Origin: Cenococcum geophilum 1.58
Taxonomy: Eukaryota > Ascomycota > Dothideomycetes > Gloniales > Gloniaceae
DNA length: 64,000 nucleotides
Direction: 5' to 3'
Assembly: GCA_001692895.1 (NCBI GenBank)
Contig: KV748183.1
Coordinates: 1,302,001-1,366,000, forward strand
The notes beneath the pieces are model-generated. The model did not search any database and was not told the DNA's origin. It worked only from the letters and a program-made list of their open reading frames with translations. Within the stretch, counting starts at the first letter, position 1. Every line of letters starts with the position of its first letter. The position numbers and the translations under genes were made by a program. Shown piece after piece: positions 32,539 through 45,319 of this stretch.

Positions 32539-34890
32539 TTACTCTATAAGCACCTTTAGATCCTTCCTTACTTCCTAAAGCACCTCCTTTATTTAAGAAG
32601 GAAGTTTTTTATTATTTCCCTTTTGCCTCCTACCGCCTAGAAATACTACCTTCCGCAATTTATTAACCTAAGGGATTAGTGGCTGATAGTACGGTAAAAA
32701 GTTATTATCTATACTCTTAAGAAAATCCCCTTCGTTGTTTATAATACTTTTTTTTAAACCTACTAACTTCCTATTACTCTTGTAGTTCTAATACTTAAAC
32801 TCTATTAGCCTAATGTCTTTACCTAGCTTATTATAGTAAATGCAGATCTAGAATAGCATCTAAAAGAACGACTTAAAATTATACTAAGCTAAGTATATCT
32901 TGCCTAGGAGTACTCTAATCGCCATAAACGCTTTTGTGCTGGTCTTGCCCCGCGCTTCTAAAGGCCCTTTCCGCTGCTCTTTAATCGTAAGATTAAAGTC
33001 AATTAAAAATGCCAGCTAAGAAGGATTATTATCTTTCTTGTTTATTATAAGGTTGCCTATTAAAATGTTATATTAGATAATACCGGCCCGCGTATATAAA
33101 GACTCGTATCCTTTAATGCTACCCTTTAGTATAGTAAGCATTATAGCCTAAGAGCTTGCCTTATAAAGAGGCTTCCTATAATTACTAGTAATAACGCGTT
33201 AGTATACACGATTCTGTATAATAGGGCGCTTAGTTAGAGAGGTTGAATACAGGCGCTTACCGGGCGGTAATAGGGCGCTGTAGCTAGAAGACCTCTTTTT
33301 ACTAGAACTTTGACCTTTTTTTGTACTTCCTTACACTTTAGCTAGTCTTAGAGGCATTATTAGGCCTTCTAGCTTATAGTTTATCGCTTTTGTAATATCT
33401 AGCCCCTTATGGATATTAAAGATGTCATTATCTTGTCTACTTACGCGAATAGTCTTATAGTAATAGTACCTGGCCACGTTAACTACTCCCTTCTTTAATA
33501 TCTTATGTAGTAGTTTGCCTTCTTCCTTACGCTCTAGGTACTGCTACAAGTCTTTAATAATAAGGGGTATCTTAGGTGTCCCCTTACGGTGTGCTTTTTA
33601 ATAAGTAGTTGCTTAACCAGCGATATAGCGTGCCCGCTTTATAGGTTTGTTAAGGATAAGACGCTTAGTCTGATCATTACGTATAACCTTAATATATCAC
33701 TTACTGTCCGATATTAGAATAGTAGGGTTAAACTTAAGCTACTCCTTATTTATCTAGAGAAATCCTAGCATTGCTAAGGTAAATTATAGTCCGTCTTTAT
33801 TAATATTGAATGGTGATAATACGATGCCTTTTACCTGGTTATACTCCTATAGACGCATAATAGATCTATAGAGGGTAAAGCCTAGGATAAAGCGACGAGT
33901 GTTCTAAGCGGCAAAGACTTCTCTTATATATTTCCCTAAATTGAACCGTGCCTTTAAGGCTATATTAGTGTTTGGATTACTCTTTAGCTCTCCTAGCACA
34001 AGTATATGTAACTAATGGCATTAGGAGCTTTCGCCGGCTATTAGATCGTCTATAAAGCCGATATTTAGCTTTTAGTCGGCCGTAGATCCTTATAAGGGCT
34101 GCTAAGTATGCTCTACTAGTCTTTATTATACCTTTAGAACGAACCCGTGCTCCTTTACGAAGTCCAGAAATGATATAATTAGCTTGTTAAACCACTTTAG
34201 GACTTTACGTTCTTTCGCGCCTTTAGGCTAGTTACGCCAGCCGCCTTTAGCGTATAGTGGATTGTCCCCTTCCTTGCATTTCTTGAAAACGGCAGCGCTT
34301 ACCTCTTTAAGACCTTTTACTCCCCTAAAGAATACTTTATATAAGCTAGGAATCCTTACGTAAAGAGGGCCTAGCTTCTCCTTTAGAACATTATCTATAT
34401 ATTTCCTGTATTTGGACGAGTTGGCAAAGCTGCTTGTATTGCGTTAATATAGGGTTTAAATATAAAATGGTAGCGGTTAGGGGGGAGGCGTAAACTCTAT
34501 AATAGTAGCGTATACCTTTTCCTAGATGACCTTATTAGGTTTAATATAAAGGATTGCATTTAGAAGAGGTAGGAACTATTCTATATTAAAGTCGTTAGAA
34601 TTAACTGCTGAATTAAGTCTCGATAGATTACCAAAGAGGTTTTTATTGCCGCTGTAGGATGGTAATAAACGAGAAGCGGGAAGGCTTTATAGAGCTAGTA
34701 TTAGATTAAGCAAAATATCCTTTAGTTCTGCGAGCGTTAGATAGAGCTTATACTAGGTAAATTAACGGTTACCTTTATTACTTATCTAACGCGACGCATC
34801 TAAAGAGTTAGAGACACCTAGATCCTTATAAGTCGAGTTAAATAAATTACGAAAACTATTTAGTCCCTCTTTAATAGGTTTTATTTTAAT
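32539..34890 (-). pseudogene. FunK1-type fungal protein kinase (decayed)
   Basis: Minus strand, ending at a TAA at 32539-32541. Readable text in order: IKEGLNSFRNLFNSTYKDLG near 34870; YATIIEFTPPP (34500); SSFANSSKYRKYIDNVLKEK (34430-34370); GLKEVSAAVFKKCKEGDNPL (34320-34270); KVLKWFNKLIISFLDFVKEH; FNLGKYIREVFAA; GIVLSPFNINKDGL; LLHKILKKGVVNVARYYYYK (33520-33460); an Arg/Ser-rich insert; RVITSNYRKPLYKASS; then the catalytic region GYESLYTRAGII...NILIGNLIINK (33130-33035), where the expected Asp is Asn; FLIDFNLTI; GEARGKTSTKAFMAIRVLL-like; and a C-terminus FLPYYQPLIP. This matches the FunK1 kinase layout over about 780 codons. Around twenty TAA/TAG codons, mostly from Gln/Trp. The start is uncertain. 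Function of the family is unknown. Confidence 0.8.
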
Positions 34891-35999
34891 TATCTCTAAT
34901 TTAGAGAGATTCGCTATTACGGGAGAACGTACTAAGAGCTACGTCGGGAGGGCCGACGTGGTAGGCAGGTTGGTAGGCGATAAGGGGAGATAAAAGAGGT
35001 AGACGGTATAATGGCAGAGATGTAAGCAAGTGTAGGGAGGTTAAAGACACGTCGGTAGTGTCTTGTAATGAGGGAATAACTAGGGAGAAAAGTATAAAGG
35101 AAGTAAGGTGCGAGCGAATCCAGGAAGGATTAAAGATTGGGCGCGGAAAAGTTAAGCTGATCTGATATGGCTTAGACTAAGGCTTCGTAGGGCTTAGTTA
35201 AATGCTAAGCTACGATAACCCAAAATGCGACGTTTTCAGCGAAGCTCTTATGCAGCGAGGCTGAAGTGGCGCCTGAGAACGCTAACGAATGATTACTAGT
35301 TCTGAAATGAGCTAAATCTAATATGCCAAATATGGATACAGTTAACCTTTTTTTATAGCGGTTAATTGACCTATTTCTTAAAAACAGGTTCTAGTTCTTA
35401 GAACTAGATCTAGTATACGCGGACTCCTCCTTCGCTAGTATATATTGCAAGGGAAACGTATTATTATTACTATCTCCTTAGCAACGCCTTATTTATTCCC
35501 TTTAGAATATAACTCTCACCAGGTCTATTTTATATAGGTAATAAGTGTTTATCTCCATTTATTTGCACTAAATATAAAAATCCCCTATAACACACCCCTT
35601 AAAATTAGATTAAATTGATAGCAATTCCCTCCTAAGTTGGTTAGGTTTTAATATATCTTATTAGCTCTAGGGCATTATAAACCTTATTACTTCTTTAAGA
35701 GAAGCTAACCGTAACAAGTATTATAGTAAAGGTCGTCCTATTAATTATGGCGTGTAGCTATAAGCTTCGCCGTCTTCTGCTTATTACATTAATAGTATAT
35801 AAAACTAGTAGACGAAGCAAGCTAATGCAATGTTTATTTACCTCGTAGTTTATATTACTTTACTACTTCAAACGAGGGCGGTACTATATTTTGGTTGCTG
35901 GGTTTCTAAAGAATGCCGGTAACGTTAGTGTCTTAGGAGGACTCTAAAGCTATTTTCTTTATAAGAGGATGTGTAGATAAAATATGCTAAATTTTAGAG
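34891..35999. other. Spacer upstream of the FunK1 relic, patchily RIP-altered
   Basis: 34930-35340 keeps many TG/CA dinucleotides and has no clear gene; it may be the old promoter of the kinase. From 35380 on it is TpA-rich again. Confidence 0.35.
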
Positions 36000-36345
36000 G
36001 GTAGTAGGAGTATAAATACCGCTCCTTACGTTTTTATAACGCTAAGGCCGAAGAGCGGAAATTCTTAGGCATGACTAAATCGTAATTATATTAAAGCTTA
36101 TCCACAACCTAGGCTCTAAGGCGTATATCCTTCTCTAACGTATCTTATAGCGCTTAGTATTCGTCTGGCGATATGTAAATACGCTTTTAAGTGTTATCCT
36201 ATAATCGGCCTTAGTAGTGTAGTTGTATAAGGCTAAGTAGGTGGCGAATACGGTGAAAAAGAGGTTGTAAAGAAGAGGCGATAAGGACCGTAGCCGGTGG
36301 AGAGATTGGTAGAGGTGTTGCTGGGTTTTTAAGTACTAAAAGAGT
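36000..36345 (-). pseudogene. Fragment of an unidentified fungal protein
   Basis: The minus strand reads RIRHLLSLIQLHYWGRL-like, then YISPDEYEALWDTLEKDIRLRAWVVDKLRYNYD-type text in broken form (stops at likely Glu/Gln/Trp codons) between about 36240 and 36050, then a Lys/Arg-rich tail. The charged helix followed by a DKLRYNYD-like motif resembles small fungal hypothetical proteins, but I cannot name the family. Confidence 0.35.
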
Positions 36346-36539
36346 TGGGCTCTCTCGCGGTAATAGGAGGAAGCTTGGCCAATATAGTAAATTGCAATAA
36401 TGCGCTGCCGGTGTTTATAACATTATTTAGATGAAGAGGTAGGGATATACGTAGGGTGGAATTAATAAGAAAAATTGTTGTGGTTAAAGAGACGGAGATA
36501 CGCTAAGCCTTATTTATTTTTATAGTGGTTAATCTAAAA

Positions 36540-36690
36540 TAGGAATTAGGATCTGGTCTTTAGAATTGGATCTAGTTTTTAGGATTGTAATTTAAGCCGG
36601 AACCTAGAATTGGGATATAGTCTTTAAAATTAGAATATAGTCTTTAGAATTGGATCTAGTTCTTAAAATAAGATCTTATTTTTAGTTAAA
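36540..36690. repeat. Imperfect TCTTTAGAATTGGATCTAG repeats
   Basis: Six or so loose copies of a ~19 bp unit (TCTTTAGAATTGGATCTAG and variants). They look like a RIP-scrambled minisatellite. Confidence 0.6.
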
Positions 36691-37789
36691 ACTTAGGCTA
36701 ATATTAAGGGGTAGATCCTATATTTATTCTTAATATCCTACCCTATTAATATAAAATTTAGAGTTAACTCGTATCCTAATTACCCTACTAAACGTCGGTA
36801 GGCTATTAATTATCTAGTATTATAGTGATGTGTCTAAAGCAAAGGCCACTACTAAGGTCAAAGCGAGCTATAAATAAGAATTTTTGAAAGTAAAAGGCTA
36901 ATAGACTAAAGCAAGACTATAACGTAGATTGCTATATCCTAATACGGCGTAATGGTCGATTTTATACCTATACGTCTATAGATTAATCTTTATGGCCTCT
37001 AACCCTATAAGACCTAGTAAGTTCTCTTCTCTCTATTACTATATAGATACTTAAAGCCTTAGCTATAGTTGAACCGCTTTAGTAAAGATGCCAAAATAAG
37101 CGAATAGAGAGGATGTAAATAATAAGAGTTTTACTAGGTGGATCTAAAGAATATAGTTTTGCGGTTTCTCTTCCGCTAAGACCGCCCAATAACAGGTTAT
37201 AAGCGCGTAGACGGCCCCGCCTTTCGCTAGGCAGTTTGATTTAACTTATACAGTCTTAATTACGTTAGTGGTGTAGGTAACTAATAATGGCTAACTAATC
37301 TAACCCTCTTATTTCCTAATTATCGATTGGACCTTAATAATAAAAGTATACTTAAAGGGTAGATATGTGCGAGATTAGGAATATACGGCAAAATACCTAA
37401 GGCCTAAACGCGTAACTGCATATAGGCTAGTTTAGTAGGTAACTGTGTTATAACTAGTAGGGAAAGTTTTTAGGTAACACTTAGGGCGGAAGCTGATTTC
37501 GCTAGTAACTATACTCTACTTTAAGTAACTAATTCTCTACACTCTTTTGGTTATTGAGGTATATAGTACTTAGGCGCGTCTGGTGGTTAGCGTGTTTTAT
37601 TATCTTTCCCTTAAATAGCAAAAATACCAAAACTTTCCTTATAAAAAGGCCGTGTAGACGTGGCTGCGCTAACCACTAGAGTTAATAGGAGGGTGTATAA
37701 TAAGTACTAATTAGTGATTACACTTCTGGCTTCGCGGCACTTATAACAGCCGTACTACGGCCGCCCTTATAAGCTGAGCATTTTGGCAG
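36691..37789. other. Unidentified spacer
   Basis: RIP-like sequence without a recognisable gene; 37200-37480 has moderately normal TG use. Confidence 0.35.
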
Positions 37790-40700
37790 CGCTAGTAGGG
37801 AGGGTGCTAACTCGCTTAGGCCATACCCTTATTTAAAAGGCATTTAATTTTTAAACGCGAATAAAGGGAGAGGTTAGTGTTTAAACGCACTTTCGCCATA
37901 GGATGGTATATGGGGTGGATGCTAAGAGTTTCTAATAGCGGGGTAAATGCCGGCTAGTACTAGATGGGATCTCCGTAAGGGAACTTAAAGTAGAAAATTT
38001 GTTTCGCGATCCGTAAACGCGTGGCGCGCTCTCTATAAACCGGCTAGCTTAAGGGATTATAGTCGAGATCTGTTATAAGTAAGCGGGTAAGTTTACTTAT
38101 CCATTATAGTAGATAAGATAACGCAAATAGTACTAATATAAGGAAATTAATAGAGCTTGTACTAACTATCTAGTCCTAGTCCTAACTTAAATGTTTTAGA
38201 AAGTATTGGTAAGAAAGTTGTCTTAGGCTATTAAACGTATTAGAACAACTGCTTCTGCTATAAAAGCCTATAACCTTTATTAAGTGCTTTTGATTTTTAT
38301 ATTTAAGAATAAGTATACCCAACCTAGTTTAAAGACCTCGTCTGGTCTAGGTAGTCTTAGTAGGCGGAATTTACCGGCAGTAAGGACGTAGACCTAAGCT
38401 TAGCCTTTGTCTAACTATCTAATGTTCCGCCTTTTGATAAACTCTTTTTTATGGTTATATAGTATATATAGTATGCGTTATTCTGCTTTATAAGCCTTGC
38501 TTAAGAGCCCTTAGAACCTTTAGCTATTCCTACTTATATTAGGACATTCCTAAGAAATAGTGGGATAGATAAGACTGAAACGTGTTATATATAGGAAATA
38601 ATTAAATTGCTTAACAGTAACTAGAAATACTTAACGATTGTTTAGAAACTGTTAAAGTACTATAGAAGAAAGTTCTGTTCCTAAATTATTTAGGCCTAAG
38701 CCCACTACACGCTATGTATTTGGGGGTGATCTCTACTTCTCTTTTGCTTTTAAAGATTCGCTATTAATCTCTTTTTTGCTACTTTTATTAATGGCGTTTC
38801 GTAGGGTTAATTTAAGTCCCTTCTATATTTCACTCTTATCTACTAAAGCTATAAGTGTTTTTTTGTCTTTCTTTTTAAGCGCCTCTCTAAGCTCTCGGAA
38901 CCTTATAATATGCTTAATAAACTTGCTAAGGTTCTTCTTATAATAAGATCGAAGTTTATAGGATATTAGGTTGGTTATAGGCTCTTTAGTAGGCTTTTAG
39001 CACAAAACTGCCACTCTATTTATAATGTAAACTAAGTAATACCTTAAATTCTTATTTCTCTCCGCGGCTCTAATGCTTATCAGTCTAGGCTTCTACTTTA
39101 CCTAGTATTTAAGTGCACCGTTTTTGGTTACGCCTTTTAAAATTTAGTTTGGTTTTCTTAAAAACCTAGTAGGCTGTTCGTCTTTGCTTTTATAATCTAA
39201 GCTATTATTAAAAACATCTATAAAGTAGGCTTTATTGTTACCTGCTTGGCTATTAGTATAATTAAAAGATCTATAATTATCCGGCTATCTTACTAGGAGG
39301 TATTGGAGAAACGTGCTTAATACTAGCAACTATATTCGCGGGGTTAGACGAGCCTGTTATTAGGTAAGAAGATTAATAAGCCAAACTTAAAATATAGGGC
39401 TGGCCTTACTATGGCTTTCCGTATAGTCTATTCCTAAGATATATACATCCTTATACTTTTAGGTGTTATAGGGATACAAAATTTCCGTTCTAGATGTTTG
39501 GGTAGGTAAAGATAGTATTCCCACTAGTCTAGAATTGGACGGCTGCGAGTGGTCCTTAACTAGGGAAAGTATAGCTAGTAAGAGCTTAGGGCTAGTATAA
39601 AAGAATTAAGAATTGTAAGTGCTATAGAGCAAAAAAAACTGCGTAATAGCGCCCTTTATACCCTTATAGGACTAACGCTAGAAGTATAGCTCTAATTTAA
39701 AAATATTAAACCACGCAAGCTGCTTCGCCGCAACACTAAGTTATATTAATAGTTATAGGATAATCTTGTTACCGCCTATGGCTTCTAGGTATTTAGGGGG
39801 CTAATACCTCTACTAGCATCTAGTATCTAAGCCCCTTTTTATAATATTAAATAAATCCCCTGTTTAATTCTAAGTATAAAACTTAGCTTAGCCGGATTAT
39901 TAACTTTAAACAATAATTAACTGTTAGGGCTACCCCTAAACACTAGTATATAGAAGCCCTTATCTAGTTCTAGATGGAGTGGGAACTATATCCCTAAACT
40001 TCTTCTTAGTTATATTAGAGGTAGCTAAATACGCCGCAGCTTTATCTTTTAACTCCCTACTTATACTGCATGCCTTAAAAACCATAGTATAGCGCTTAGA
40101 AGGCGGTATTGCTTTTACCCACGTTATATAGATTTAGGCAGAAATATTAATCTTAAAGTAACTTACACGATCCCGGTTAACAAATCTATATAAACTTCTT
40201 TAGCCGTTAAAGTATGCGGTGTTTATATAAGCTTCTTTATATTAATGCTAATAAGAGCTAGAGTATTAAGACTGCTTATAATCTAATAAGTAATAATAGC
40301 TAAGCACTGCTTATAAAGCTAGAGACTAGTGCGTTAGTTCTTCCGCACTAATATAATATATTTTAGTTAGGTATTTATATTTAGTAACAGCTTAGCTAAT
40401 AATTACCCCTAGTAATACCTCCTTTAATTTAAACAGCTACCGTTAGATTTAGTTTAGTAGCCTACGCTTTTAGGCACAGACAGTATATTAAGTAAGGAGT
40501 AATTATAGCTAACGGATATTATGCGCCAGCTTTAGGGTAAAGGGGCCGCTAATATACTTTACCTTATTTGGGTAATATTAATCTCCCTTTTTAAACTTAG
40601 TCTTAGCTTAGCTAAGCAGTAGAGGAAATATTATAAAGGTAGTATTCGCCTTGCCTTTAAATGTCCTTAGATTAAGCTAGCTTTTCCTTAGATACTAAGC

Positions 40701-41100
40701 CTTACTAAAATATAGTTCTTTTCTATGCTCGTTAAATAAGTTCTATTATGTATATGCCTTAGATAAACCTAAATTGGATTGCTAATAATTCTTATAGGTC
40801 TGTAGGAAGAGCTTAGGAGACGATCTGTATATACTACCCTAGTATTATATATTTCACACCTTATAATTAAGGATAGAAAGAGAATAGTAATGAAGATAGT
40901 AATAAAGAGACGGTAGTTTTAAATAATAGTAATGAGCTATAAACTTCTGGCCACCCTATTAATAGATTGCGCTAGAGTGACCCAGTAGAAGGGCGAATTA
41001 ATACTACTAATATCGATAAACTGAGCCGGAGTGACGATAATAGATTATCAAGTGACGATGGAGAACTTAGGATTTGGCGTAATTTAGCAGGCAAGACTCT
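37790..41100 (-). mobile_element. Family X repeat, copy 1 (unidentified element with a long decayed ORF)
   Basis: Matches the copy at 61348-64000 along its length and shares its first ~270 bp with 41932-42385. The left edge is defined by three copies starting at CGCTAGTAGGGAGGG after unrelated flanks. From about 41050 to 38700 the minus strand holds one broken frame, with readable pieces such as FKDKAAAYLATSNITKKKFR (near 40060-40000), SQPSNSRLVGILSLPTQTS (39550-39490), DVYILGIDYTES and LRYYLVYIINRVAVLC (39040-38990). No transposase signature or known domain was recognised. The right edge was not found. A DNA transposon or a multicopy host gene are both possible. Confidence 0.55.
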
Positions 41101-41931
41101 ATAAGTGTAATACTATACGGAAAAATAAAGTAGAAATTTAATAAGAAATTATAGAACGCCTATAAAACGCCTGGTAGTTTGTCTACGTTCTAAAACCCAC
41201 GCTTTTATTTCTTTTAGTTTGACCTCTTCCGAGCTCTATATAATTTATAATAATCTTTTAAGTCTCTTAATATAGGTAGAAGATTTTATTCACCGTATTA
41301 CTAATAAAGGATAACTAATATATAATAATAACCCTAAACTCTATAAGTTTCTTTTTAAGCTTAAACACTTATATCCTAAGTAAGTACCAGTTATATTTAA
41401 GGTTAGTAGGCTTATAGATTTATATATTAAAGAGTTAAAGAATAATATTTAGTATATACTCTTTAGCGCTTACTCTATCTATTATAATCTGCTAAGTGGG
41501 ATTATATACCTCTACTAGTGTGGTAGGAAAGGGTTAGGAGGAAGTATAATAGGACTTTTACTTATCGCTAAATTCGTTAGGCTTCTTTTATGGGAATTTC
41601 TTTAGTTCTTTAAGCCTATAGAATCTATTATATGGGAACTTATCCGACATGCTAGGTCTATAGGGCTCTTTATACGGAAATAGCTTCTTCTTTATAGTGT
41701 TAAAGTTATTTTTATTTTTATATATCTACTATTGGTACTTTCTTAGCACCTGCTTTATGCCTATACTTACTAGAATAGTTTTCTAATTACTACCCTTTTC
41801 CTTTAAAGAAGCTTCTTAAATTAGGGCTTAAAAAATATGTCTGCTAATCCCTTTTATAAGTGACTTAAAAATCGTCTTACCCTCTATTAAGGGTTCCAAT
41901 ACTATATAAATTTACTTTAACGTTATGCCGG
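41101..41931 (+). other. Spacer with a possible decayed plus-strand frame
   Basis: From about 41260 to 41800 the plus strand keeps long hydrophobic stretches with few stops (IIYLYWCGRKGLGG, FVRLLLWEFLWFF, ELIRHARSIGLFIRKW). It could be a relic of an unknown protein or chance in AT-rich DNA. No family named. Confidence 0.3.
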
Positions 41932-42385
41932 CGCTAGTAGGGAGGGTGCCGACCCGCTCTGGCCATACCCTTATTTAAGAGGCGTATTTCCTTAGTTAAG
42001 TATAGTGTTAGGTAATAGATATATAGTTCTTATAGTTAGCTTCTAAACTAGAGCAAGTATATTAATGGTAGGAAGTATTTAGTTAGCGCTCTATAACGGC
42101 CTATACCCTAAATAGTGCACGGCTATAATAGAATATATATATATATATATACGTTTAAGAGGCGTTTAATTTTTAACGCGAATAAAGAGAGAAGTTGGCG
42201 TTTAAACGCGCTTTTCACCACAGAATGGCATATAGAGGTAAAGGTTAGTGGGGTGGATACTAAGAGTTTCTAATAGCGGGGTAAATGCCAGCTAGGACTA
42301 GATGAGGATCTTTATAAGGGAACTTTAGAGTAAAAAATTTGTTTCGCAATCCCTAAATGCGTGGCGCTCTCTATAAACCGGCTAG
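41932..42385 (+). repeat. Family X end, copy 2, interrupted by a LINE tail
   Basis: Shares about 270 bp with 37790-38060 and 61348-61612, broken by a 168 bp LINE 3' fragment. After CCGGCTAGTTTA near 42385 similarity to the other copies stops, so this is a short copy or a solo end. A TTTAAATAAGGG at its right edge is inverted relative to CCCTTATTTAA at its left edge. Confidence 0.65.
41986..42153 (+). mobile_element. 5'-truncated Tad1-like LINE tail
   Basis: This is the reverse complement of the 3' end of the two long LINEs (as at 44660-44825 and 50296-50463), ending in (TA)n. It is flanked by a perfect 12 bp duplication TTTAAGAGGCGT (41974-41985 and 42154-42165), proving insertion by target-primed reverse transcription in plus orientation. 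Confidence 0.88.
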
Positions 42386-44659
42386 TTTAAATAAGGGACC
42401 TTTATAAGCGAAGCCTGGCGACGCAAATACCACCCTCCTTTATATTTATCTTTATTGCGGAGTCTGTTATATTGATAAAGCGTCCGCGATCCCTTAGGTC
42501 GTATGTTTAGCGGTTTTTTATCTTCCTACGGGCGCAGTTGCCTTATTGCTGCAGGGTATGCTAACCGGTGTTTGTACCTTATTAGTAGTAGGAAATGAAT
42601 TAACGCTTGACTTTCGCATACTATCTTGTTGTATTTAATGCGATTTTGACTTTAATTAAATATAGTGTTAAGGTTATATGATTTAAGCCCTTCTAACTCG
42701 CTTCCTAAGTAACGGTTATTTGAAACTCTTGTATAAGGCCAAGCTTATTATTACTATTACCGTTATAGACCACGTCCGCGCCTAGGTTAATGCCACCCTA
42801 TTATCTCTAGAGAACTTTAAAGAACCTATATATTAAATTTCCCCTTAATCTTATCTTAAACGAATACGTTACTCTCTAAACTCCTATTAATAAGTCCGCC
42901 CTAGACCTAACCCGTTGTTGTAATTATCCGCGGTTAACTCTTTTGAGATAGACTTTATTACTAACGCCTCTTCTATTACTTTACTTAACTTAAGGAGAAA
43001 ATTAAAAGCGATGGGTTTATTAATGAAGCGTAAAGGCTTATAAAGTCCTAAGCGAACCTAGCGCGTCTTACTTAAATAAGGGAGACCTTCTATTTATATC
43101 CGATAACTAGATGGTACAAGTCAGATTATTCCGTCGTAGGAACTTTAAGGTATACTTTCCGAAAACTTTTCTAATAAATTCGTTCCAATATACTTTAAGG
43201 TACGCTACTATAAACCTTTCTTTTACTCTAATGTGCTGGAAGCTAACTGGTGTCTGGTCTAGCGCTGCCTCCGCCAAGTTAACCCTATAGCTTTTAAAAA
43301 CGATATTCGCTCCTATATGTTTGACCGATTAGATAAAACACAATTAGGTTAGGCAGAAATGGATAGGCTAGAGTCTCTCTGGAGTCGCGTGTAACGTATT
43401 TATATAAGGGCGATCGGAAAGCCTACCGGGCGCTGCTCTATTATGGCTTAAGGCCGGTATATACTAAGGGTCTTACTGCTCTTCGTTATAAAAGGTTTTA
43501 AAGGTCACGAATTATGCCGACTTAAAACCTGAATTGGTACTCTTTACTAACGTAATACCTTAACAATAGTGAGGCGTAAGCCTAGGTATATAATTACTAT
43601 TACCTAAGTAATCTAGTTAGCTGTTCCCTTAATTTTGGTTATAAAGTACCTTTTATCATTCTTTAAAAAGATTAAAGGACGTTAGTATTGTAAAGCGATA
43701 CTATTCTTCTAACTTAGACGAATCGCTAGATAAACTAGCGTGGTCTAAATAGGCGTGTTTAAACAAGAGGATCCTTATATAAAACTATTATATAGTAAAG
43801 CATTATATAACTAGGTGCCCCTTATAGCTGGGCGTTCCCCTTTATCAATGGTTCTCTTAATCCACTCACGGGTTTCTTAAGACTGCACAGTATGTCAAAA
43901 CCATTGTCCCGCGTTGTTTAAGTAGTACGTCTTAGCTTAATCGGCTGTAATCTGGATTGACGCTTTAAGACGCTTCGAGAACGACGAGGAAAGGAAGGTC
44001 GTAAGCTGTAATGCTACGTTTTGATAGTTAAAGGAATGACAAATACTATTATACTGAGTTTGGACTTTCTCTGTAACCTTAGGGCTAGCATTATAAATGG
44101 GATTGTGGAGACGTTTATAAGGAGATTGTTTATATAATCGGTGCATTTATAAATCTCCTAAGTTGGAGAGACAGCGCGTCTTCGAACCATAACGTGGTAA
44201 GGTGGCTTTATTAAGCCATCTAGGGTTAGCCGCGCTGCGCTACACCTTTTAAGCTAAACTTTTGATTGCAAAAGCAAAGCTTAAAACGCTCCGCGCGGCT
44301 AGTAAATATTACATTGCCCCCGCCACAATTCTGTATCTATAGCGATTTAAGAGTGGTTCTAAACAGCTTCGCAAGCTTATTTTATATATCTTTGCATTCC
44401 ATATCCAATAGCTATAGACGATAGGTTTGACCTCAATATGCTTTTACTTAAGAACTTTAAGCTTATCTTAAGCGTTATAGCCGGCGAAGATAACAGCCTC
44501 TAGATAGAGTATATATATATGCACTATACTATAGCTGCCACGCCTATAACTGTGTAAAGTCTTAGTAAGCGCGCTAGCCTTAGCTTTATAGCCTTATGAT
44601 TTAACTTCTAACCGCTAACTTAAACTCTATAAAGACACCTACGGAATTCGCTACCTTAT
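42386..44659. other. Unidentified spacer, partly spared by RIP
   Basis: 2.3 kb without a gene I recognise. 42430-44350 has noticeably more TG/CA than the LINEs beside it. A plus-strand piece around 43350-43430 (MDRLESLWSRV then a stop) and a minus-strand 69-codon open stretch at 43937-44146 are short and lack motifs, so I do not call them genes. Confidence 0.35.
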
Positions 44660-45319
44660 GTATATATATATGTATATATATTCTATTATAGCCATATACT
44701 ATCTAGGGTATAGGCCGTTATAGAGCGCTAACTAAATACTTCCTGCTATTAATATGCTTGCTCTAGTTTAGAAGCCAACTATAAGAACTATATATCTATT
44801 ACCTAATACTATACTTAACTAAGGAAAAAATAAAGGAAAGTAATGTGTTACTATTAAAAGAAAGTTAGAGTTTAGAGGCGAGCCTAAGTAAGTAGTTTTT
44901 GATACCTTGTATTTATAGGGCTATTCCAGCGTTATGCGCTTCTTGATTGGCGACGCACTAGTAAAGGCACGTATAGAGGAGGCTCGCGGTATATTCGGTT
45001 AGATAATTAGAGGAGGAATTCTTAGAAGTCTTCGCTTATTAACGTCGGCTTCTATACTCTTTATATCTTATACGCTTAGGTATAGACGTTTGGTCTCTTT
45101 TGCAAATTTAATTATAGCTTTAACTACGCTAATGTCTGGCTTCTAGCGCTTAATTGGGCCGTTAATACTCCTGCCTCCTTCTTGTCTACGTAAGTAGCCT
45201 CCTAATATATATAATAGATCCCTAAATCGATCTCTATATTACTCTCTTAGTTTAATCCTTTGCTGCGCCTACCTCCTATAAGAGAAGAGGAAGTGCTATA
45301 TTGATTCTGTAAGCCTATA

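Noticed and set aside
44160..44275. tRNA-like text with a TTCGAA core near 44175
   Set aside because: No acceptor stem, D arm or anticodon arm could be folded around it.
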